Shown piece by piece: positions 59,306 through 64,000 of a stretch of DNA of 64,000 nucleotides; positions within the stretch are counted from its first letter, which is position 1, and every line of letters begins with the position of its first letter. The stretch comes from Paenibacillus amylolyticus (GTDB lineage Bacteria; Bacillota; Bacilli; Paenibacillales; Paenibacillaceae), in assembly GCF_029689945.1 (NCBI RefSeq), contig NZ_CP121451.1:4216001-4280000 (forward strand). Direction: 5' to 3'. The position numbers were made by a program, and so were the translations under genes. The notes beneath the pieces were generated by a model, which saw only the letters and a list, made by a program, of their open reading frames with translations, did not search any database and was not told the origin of the DNA.

Positions 59306-59883
59306 CTCGTACTGTTTTTGAAAAAGCGGATGTCATCCCTCTCGTTGCTGAGGTATTTCGAGAATTAGGTTATGAGGGCGCATCTTTAAGTAAAATTACA
59401 GCCCGTACACGTCTATCCAAAGGAAGCTTGTATTATTTCTTTCCGGGTGGAAAAGATGAGATGGCTGCTGAGATTCTTGCACATATTGATCAATGGTTTA
59501 TCCAAAACATTTTTGAACCGCTCGAAAAGAATGAACCCCGGGCAGCTATTGATCATATGTGGCAAGAGGTCGATACTTACTTTCAATCCGGTCAGCGTAT
59601 ATGCCTTGTTGGTGCATTTGCTTTGGATGAAACAAGAGATCGATTTGCTGCTGTAATTCGGCAATATTTTATAAGATGGATTGAAGCCTTAAGCGCGGCA
59701 CTAGTTCAAACAGGTATCTCTAAGGAGACTGCTGACCAAATTTCAGAGGAAACGATTGCGGGTATTCAAGGGGGATTAACTCTGAGTAGAGCACTTCAAG
59801 ATGAATCCTTTTTTGAACGTACATTGGCAACTCTGTCACAACGCGTCTCAAATTATGTTTCCAAAAGCAACTCCGGGCAATGA
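59302..59883 (+). CDS. TetR-family regulator of the local hydrolase regulon
   Basis: 193 residues from [51 protein letters not shown]; the C-terminal domain contains [20 protein letters not shown] with a Cys that could sense electrophiles (inference). It starts inside the DUF1348 stop region. By position it should bind the paired palindromes at 57784 and 58790, repressing the hydrolase and itself. Confidence 0.92.
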   Translation: MTRTVFEKADVIPLVAEVFRELGYEGASLSKITARTRLSKGSLYYFFPGGKDEMAAEILAHIDQWFIQNIFEPLEKNEPRAAIDHMWQEVDTYFQSGQRICLVGAFALDETRDRFAAVIRQYFIRWIEALSAALVQTGISKETADQISEETIAGIQGGLTLSRALQDESFFERTLATLSQRVSNYVSKSNSGQ

Positions 59884-59914
59884 CACAGAATTGTTTTAAT
59901 AGGAGGTCATTAAC

Positions 59915-60388
59915 ATGGGCAATTTTGTCGTAGATCAATTGGCATTTGTTCGTCGTCAGGCAGTTGATTATGTGAGGAATATGGATGACTCTGCCTCGGA
60001 AATCATTCCAACAGGTTTGAAGAATAATATAAAATGGAATCTAGGCCACATGTATGTTATACATGAGAAGTTCGCGTTCCAACTTACAGGGGAAGAAACC
60101 AAATATCCTGCTCACTTTAGTAAGTTGTTTGATCCAGGAACTAAACCGTCTGACTGGAATATAGCGTCTCCAACGTTGTCTCAAATCATCGATTTGTTAA
60201 ATGAACAGATTGAAAGGGTTGAATCGATACTTTCAAGCAAATTGAAAGAAGAAATCCATCCCCATTACAAGTCTTCTACAGGACTTACCTTTACAAATGT
60301 AGAACAATTACTGAGTTTTCTGATTTACCATGAAGCCATGCACTTTGCAACAATTAAAAATATCAAGAGCATAATTGACAGTAAGTAG
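59915..60388 (+). CDS. DinB-superfamily protein
   Basis: 157 residues; TAGGAGG before ATG. WNLGHMYVIHEKFAFQLTGE and IYHEAMHFATIKNIKS hold the expected His residues of the DinB_2 four-helix bundle. It is 31 bases after the TetR gene, so it may be the last member of that operon. Function unknown; metal-dependent thiol transfer is possible. Confidence 0.85.
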   Translation: MGNFVVDQLAFVRRQAVDYVRNMDDSASEIIPTGLKNNIKWNLGHMYVIHEKFAFQLTGEETKYPAHFSKLFDPGTKPSDWNIASPTLSQIIDLLNEQIERVESILSSKLKEEIHPHYKSSTGLTFTNVEQLLSFLIYHEAMHFATIKNIKSIIDSK

Positions 60389-60408
60389 TGTTCATTCATT
60401 AAATATAA

Positions 60409-60423
60409 AAAAAACGACCTTAA
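60409..60423. terminator. Left arm of a terminator split by the insertion sequence
   Basis: AAAAACGACCTTA here pairs with TAAGGTCGGTTTTT at 61724-61740 on the far side of the insertion sequence. Together they would form a normal bidirectional terminator between the DinB and DUF421 genes. Confidence 0.6.
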
Positions 60424-60478
60424 ATTCTACCGAATGGTCATAGCCCCGTCAAGTAGACAATAAAAAAGAGAAATTCCA

Positions 60479-61366
60479 TTAAGCGGCGACTTTTTCCCGG
60501 AATTCAATCGGGGAGAGGTCGCCGAGTTTGTTTTGGAAACGATCCTTGTTGTAAAACAAAATATACTCTGTAATTTGGTTCCTTGCTTGCTCCAGATTCT
60601 GAGGCTTCTCCAAATATAACTTCTCCGTCTTTAAGTGAGAGAAGAACGATTCAATACATGCATTGTCATAGCAGTTCCCACGCCGAGAATGGCTTCCTGT
60701 TAGCTTTTTCTCTTCAAGCAACTTCGCATAGCTGTGTGTTGTGTACTGGAACCCCTGGTCGGAATGGATTAAGGCAGGTCCACATTTCAGTTTCTTCACC
60801 GTTTCCATAACGAGTTTTAAGTCATTACGCTCGGAGAGTTCCCAAGCTACAATCTCGTTGTTATATAGATCCATCACAACCGAGAGATAAGCAAAATCAT
60901 GCCCGATCCGGACATACGTAATATCCGTCACGAGTTTCTGCACAGGAGCTGCCGCCGAGAATTCCCGATTTAAGACATTACGGAATAGAACGGACGGTTT
61001 CCGGCCAGCAAATGGACGTTTCTTGCGAATCACGGAACGAATCTGGAGTTCTCTCATTAAGCGGCGTACCTTTTTGTGATTCACCACGAGGCCTTCTTTT
61101 CCTAACGCGGTTCGCATACGTTTGTAACCGAAATAAGGACGAAGCCGATGAATGCCTAAAATATGTGCTTTTAGATCCGCATCCCGATCTGCTCGTTTCT
61201 CTCTGAGGACGATATTCTTCTTCCATTTGTAGTAACCCGCACGAGAAATTTCAGCAATTTTACACAACCAAACCACAGGTGCCCACTTACTTATTTCTCG
61301 AACGGACTGGCACCGGGCTTCGAAATCCAGCTTTCCTCTCCGTGCAAATTCGGATTGAGCTTTTTT
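60479..61366 (-). CDS. IS3-family transposase OrfB (DDE catalytic part)
   Basis: Read in the -1 frame from the slippery site at 61360: KAQSEFARRGKLDFEARCQS then KWAPVVWLCKIAEISRAGYY. The HTH_21 region contains LRPYFGYKRMRTALGKEGL, and the integrase core has the first Asp in VTDITYVRIG, the second in ALIHSDQGFQYTTH, and Glu in NACIESFFSHLKTEKLYLE. The C-terminal YILFYNKDRFQNKLGDLSP is the usual IS3 end. Made as an OrfAB fusion by frameshifting. All catalytic residues are present. Confidence 0.93.
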   Translation of the reverse strand, partial: KKAQSEFARRGKLDFEARCQSVREISKWAPVVWLCKIAEISRAGYYKWKKNIVLREKRADRDADLKAHILGIHRLRPYFGYKRMRTALGKEGLVVNHKKVRRLMRELQIRSVIRKKRPFAGRKPSVLFRNVLNREFSAAAPVQKLVTDITYVRIGHDFAYLSVVMDLYNNEIVAWELSERNDLKLVMETVKKLKCGPALIHSDQGFQYTTHSYAKLLEEKKLTGSHSRRGNCYDNACIESFFSHLKTEKLYLEKPQNLEQARNQITEYILFYNKDRFQNKLGDLSPIEFREKVAA

Positions 61367-61629
61367 AGATATTCTACCTGCGCTTTCAGATAAGCATTTT
61401 CTTCTTCTGCACTGTTAAAATGCTTCTTCGTCCAACGTCCCCGGTAATCCTCAAAACTCTCTCCATTTTGGCTTTTCCGTACCCAAGTAATAATCTGGCT
61501 CTCACTTTTAATACCAAACTTCTCCATGATCCGACTGTAAGTCCAACCCTCTTCCAATCGCAGACGAACAGCTTCTTTCTTCGTTTCTTCACTATATTGA
61601 TTAAAAGTTTGGCCTTTTTTCGCTGGCAT
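61291..61629 (-). CDS. IS3-family transposase OrfA (DNA-binding part)
   Basis: 112 residues from MPAKKGQTFNQYSEETKKEA. A helix-turn-helix (GWTYSRIMEKFGIKSESQII, WVRKSQNG) is followed by a leucine-zipper-like segment (EEENAYLKAQVEYLKKL) used for dimerisation. It ends out of frame with OrfB. GGAGGGGATTTTTGTT precedes ATG. Confidence 0.92.
   Translation of the reverse strand: MPAKKGQTFNQYSEETKKEAVRLRLEEGWTYSRIMEKFGIKSESQIITWVRKSQNGESFEDYRGRWTKKHFNSAEEENAYLKAQVEYLKKLNPNLHGEESWISKPGASPFEK
61360..61366 (-). other. Programmed -1 ribosomal frameshift site
   Basis: The minus-strand heptamer A-AAA-AAG in the phase CTA AAA AAG is the standard slippery sequence of IS3-type elements. A -1 slip changes NPNLHGE to AQSEFARRG and opens the OrfB frame. 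Confidence 0.85.
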
Positions 61630-61786
61630 AACAAAAATCCCCTCCGGTTTTCAGTGTTGAGTTCATTTTAACATGATCTCTTTTTCACTGTCTACCTTGA
61701 GGGGATAATACCAGAAATCGGAATAAGGTCGGTTTTTTTTATTTATAAAATGCAAAAGGAGAAATTCACTGAATGCGCATTCCAGT

Positions 61787-62642
61787 TTATTCGTTTTTCT
61801 GATATGCATGCATCGACGTTTGCAATTGATCTAACGCTTCCTGGTATTTTAGGCGGTCTTTATCATCCAATGCGAGATCCTTTCGCAACTTTAGATCATC
61901 CTTTAATTGTTGAACCAGATCTTGAATTTGAGCATTTGGAGTGGTATTGGCTGGCTTAGGCAAAGCCCCCGTTCCCGTCTGCACGGTCAATTCGCCTTTA
62001 CTGTCCACCTGCCCGATGAAAACTTGACTTAAAGTCAGATTCAGTTTACGTAGTTCTTTTTTATCCACTCCTCACTTATTTCAGTGTTTGTAAGAGTTTC
62101 CGGGAGAATATGGCCATCCATAATGATGGTTCGTGGCTCTTTTTCCGATGAAATATGATAGCCTAACAAATCGGCGGTTAGCGGTTGATACTCTTTTTTA
62201 ACATCACACTAATATCCCCACTCTGTTCCATGACTGCAAATTCGACATCTGCAACGCGAAACACATCTTTTTTACGAAGCTGCTCCAGGAATTCATCAAT
62301 CGTCAGCCGTTCTTTCTTTAATGCTTTTTCATTCAGTGCCCCATTTTCAATGAGAATGGTTGAACTCCCGTCCACAATGTCCCGAAGTTTTTTACTTTTC
62401 AACGTTAAATACTCGGCTCCTGCCGATACCAGTACCCATACAAACACCGCTAAAAATCCCAAATACCACTTGGTATCTGTATCCAATGAAATGTAACCCA
62501 CCAAATTTCCCAAAGTGATACCCGTTATGTACTCAAACAACGATAATTCAGATATTTGCCGTTTACCTAAAATTTTGGTGATGATAAACAGCATCGTTAC
62601 AGCAGATAACGTCCGTAGTACAACCTCTAACCATTCTGGCAT
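61787..62642 (-). pseudogene. DUF421 (YetF-type) membrane protein, two frameshifts
   Basis: ATG at 62642 (MPEWLEVVLRTLSAVTMLFI) follows AAAGGAAC. Three membrane helices with TKILGKRQISELSLFEYITG and ITLGNLVGYISL are followed by the cytoplasmic DUF421 domain (STILIENGALNEKALKKERL, DVEFAVMEQSGDISVMLKK). The frame breaks in an A6 run at about 62205 and continues EYQPLTADLLGYHISSEKEP; a second A6 break at about 62060 leads to ELRKLNLTLSQVFIGQVDSK and the Gln-rich tail. Each needs one extra A. The restored protein of about 285 residues resembles YetF/YdfR, spore- or envelope-associated proteins of unclear role. Confidence 0.85.
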
Positions 62643-62775
62643 GCGATGTGTTCCTTTCTTTACTGAAGAATGTAATGGGTGACTGTCTGTTTACTTTGAA
62701 GGTTAGAATTACCACAGGTTTCAGAATGTATTCAAGCCGTGTGAATATCACAGTTGATGAGCTTGTACCGATATA

Positions 62776-62818
62776 ACAAAAACAGCCGCCAAAATAGCGA
62801 CTGCAATAGGAATATTTG
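62776..62818 (+). repeat. Dispersed repeat family A, hairpin module
   Basis: AAAAACAGCCGCCAAAATAG followed by CGACTGCAATAGGAATATTTGG, matching the hairpin and spacer of the other copies but lacking the GTTCTTGTCC end. Confidence 0.45.
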
Positions 62819-62883
62819 GATTTTGGGATGAAGAATTAAAAGGATGGCTAATGAGCTACCAGCATGTATGATGCAAGATTAAA

Positions 62884-63876
62884 TCACTCGTTTACGCCCA
62901 GCTTTTCTAACACAAGATCAATTGATTTCTCTTTAATATGGGGAGCATCGCTAATGATCCAGTGAGGTACGGTATACACTTGTTTCTTCTTCATTGCCTT
63001 CATGTTGTTCCAGATCGAACTTTGAGTTAATTCCTCATATATCTTTTTAGCTTCTTGATCTTCGCCACGCACAGGGCGCCCAACTTGAATAAATATATGA
63101 TCTGGATTTAGCTCAGGCAGCTGTTCAATTGAAATATTCTCGAAATTTTGGATCGAATCGGTTTGAGGCAAATATTGTAGGCCTGTATCTTGAGATAGCG
63201 TCGCTCCCAAGGATTGAGTTGAGCTGTAAATTCGAAGGACCTTAGGCATTACACGCATATAGAGGACAGTTTCAGCAGGATCAATTTTTGAGGTAAGCAT
63301 TTGTTTTGAAGCAGCTGCCTTTTGATCATACTGAGCTAACCATTCCTCCGCCTCCTTCGTTTTGCCAAGCATGCTTCCGAGTTCCTGCAAAGATTTACGC
63401 CAATCATCCGTTTCATTTGTAAGGATTGTGGGTGCAATTTTGGTCAACTGGTCATAAATCTCTCTTCGGCTCTCCCAACCGATAATTAAATCCGGATTGC
63501 TCTGAGAGAGTACTTCAAGATTGGGCTTATCTCCAAGATCAATCACACCCTCTAATGCATCTTTTTCCAAATACTCAAGGTTCGTCTCTCCCATAAAGTT
63601 TGTCCTCGCATAGGGTTTGATGTCCAAGGCTAAGAGAAAATCAGCTAGTTGCCAATTTAATACTGCAATCTTTTTGGGCTCCCCAATGATCGTTGTTTCC
63701 CCTGCTTTATTCAGGATAGATATGGAATGATCGGGTGCGCTTTCTTCACTATGACTTGCATTAGAATCACTCTGCGTAACGCTTGTACTTTCCCCTATAC
63801 CACAACCATTAAGGAAAAGAGTACTAATTAGCAGTAGAAGTAAAGTAACTCTGAAGTATTTTTTTATATGTAACAA
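62884..63876 (-). CDS. Iron-siderophore ABC transporter binding lipoprotein (FecB/FhuD-like)
   Basis: About 330 residues from TTG at 63876, seven bases after AGGGGGA. Signal peptide with lipobox TLFLNGC. Two-lobed class-III binding protein: KIAVLNWQLADFLLALDIKP, GDKPNLEVLSQSNPDLIIGW, APTILTNETDDWRKSLQELG, and LPELNPDHIFIQVGRP are family blocks. Transcribed from a consensus promoter overlapped by a Fur box, so iron starvation should induce it. Permease and ATPase genes are not in the window. Confidence 0.93.
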   Translation of the reverse strand: MLHIKKYFRVTLLLLLISTLFLNGCGIGESTSVTQSDSNASHSEESAPDHSISILNKAGETTIIGEPKKIAVLNWQLADFLLALDIKPYARTNFMGETNLEYLEKDALEGVIDLGDKPNLEVLSQSNPDLIIGWESRREIYDQLTKIAPTILTNETDDWRKSLQELGSMLGKTKEAEEWLAQYDQKAAASKQMLTSKIDPAETVLYMRVMPKVLRIYSSTQSLGATLSQDTGLQYLPQTDSIQNFENISIEQLPELNPDHIFIQVGRPVRGEDQEAKKIYEELTQSSIWNNMKAMKKKQVYTVPHWIISDAPHIKEKSIDLVLEKLGVNE

Positions 63877-63909
63877 AAGTCGTTCCCCCTGTTTATATAG
63901 AATGCACAC

Positions 63910-63938
63910 ATTATAATGATAATAATAATCATTGTCAA
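63910..63938 (-). promoter_or_regulatory. Consensus sigma-A promoter overlapped by a Fur box
   Basis: On the minus strand TTGACA, exactly 17 bases, TATAAT. The spacer ATGATTATTATTATCAT matches the Fur 7-1-7 pattern (TGATAAT/ATTATCA). Iron-loaded Fur would block polymerase at the binding-lipoprotein gene. Confidence 0.85.
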
Positions 63939-63990
63939 TTAGAGAGGGTAGTTGTATTGAGTCTCTCCTAACAGGAGATGATATACTACA

Positions 63991-64000
63991 ATGACAGAGG
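63991..64000 (+). CDS. Possible start of a divergent gene, 3' partial
   Basis: ATGACAGAGG at the right edge is preceded by AGGAG 14 bases upstream. Only three codons are visible (MTE). It would be divergent from the Fur-regulated lipoprotein gene and so perhaps iron-related. Very weak support. Confidence 0.2.

Larger units (their letters stand above)
60444..61704 (-). mobile_element. IS3-family insertion sequence, complete
   Basis: About 1.26 kb with imperfect terminal inverted repeats: left CCCCGTCAAGTAGACA and right (reversed) CCCCTCAAGGTAGACA, continuing with matching A-rich bases up to AAAAAGAG. Two overlapping frames, orfA (61291-61629) and orfB (60479-61366), are joined by a slippery A6G. 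The full DDE triad indicates it may be active. No clear target duplication was seen. It is inserted between the two arms of a terminator. Confidence 0.9.

Noticed and set aside
1..64000. CRISPR arrays, tRNA or rRNA genes, prophage
   Set aside because: No regularly spaced repeats, no cloverleaf or rRNA sequence, and no phage structural genes were seen.

Overview
The window looks like a Paenibacillus-type chromosome (low-to-mid GC Bacillota). The reasons are strong AAGGAGG-type ribosome sites, lipobox lipoproteins, LplABC-type sugar ABC transporters without their own ATPase, GntR/LacI-hybrid and AraC regulators, many TetR-controlled oxidoreductase loci, and a peptide that reads as a paeninodin-family lasso precursor. 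No rRNA, tRNA or CRISPR array was seen. The genus is inference; only the gene content is seen directly.

Layout. 1-12 kb: end of a pectinacetylesterase-like gene, gene remnants, a sugar O-acetyltransferase, a TetR gene divergent from a membrane protein, a broken endonuclease IV, a DsbA/SDR/NAD(P)-binding operon divergent from another TetR, DinB, VanZ and a membrane-anchored methyltransferase. 12.3-12.6 kb: a 48-codon lasso-peptide-type precursor (minus strand) with its own terminator and a palindrome upstream, and no maturation genes nearby. 12.7-15.9 kb: an AraN-like sugar ABC importer. 16-20 kb: LysE exporter, small proteins and an M28 peptidase. 20.7-35.2 kb: one large minus-strand carbohydrate locus (GntR regulator; uncharacterised glycosidase-like protein; GH38 alpha-mannosidase; LplB/LplC/solute-binding protein; DUF4965 protein; GxGYxYP protein). 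35-41.5 kb: damaged quinone-oxidoreductase-type gene, TetR/membrane protein/peroxiredoxin, and a P450-SDR pair. 41.6-49.7 kb: a rhamnoside/glucoside locus (GPH symporter, GH78, AraC, GH3). 50-55 kb: TetR, MMPL exporter and a NarL-type two-component system. 55.3-57.5 kb: threonine-to-glycine catabolism (kbl-tdh). 57.8-60.4 kb: a TetR regulon with two near-identical promoter-operators, then a DinB protein. 60.4-61.7 kb: an IS3-family element sitting inside a terminator hairpin. 61.8-64 kb: a DUF421 gene and a Fur-controlled siderophore-binding lipoprotein.

Two features run through the whole window. First, about a dozen genes are interrupted by single-base differences, almost all deletions inside mononucleotide runs, while the reading continues intact in the next frame. 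This is either assembly error or widespread phase-variation/decay, and I list these genes as frameshifted rather than as separate ORFs. Second, intergenic regions carry many copies of a short element centred on GTTCTTGTCCCTCGACA, often with a neighbouring GCCGCTA/TAGCGAC hairpin, all in the same orientation. These may be relics of IS21-type ends.

The most interesting items are the orphan paeninodin-like lasso precursor with a CTG start, a small module shared by an SDR and two glycosidases (at the N-terminus in one and the C-terminus in two), the dispersed repeat family, and the alpha-mannoside-type locus with two poorly characterised enzymes.
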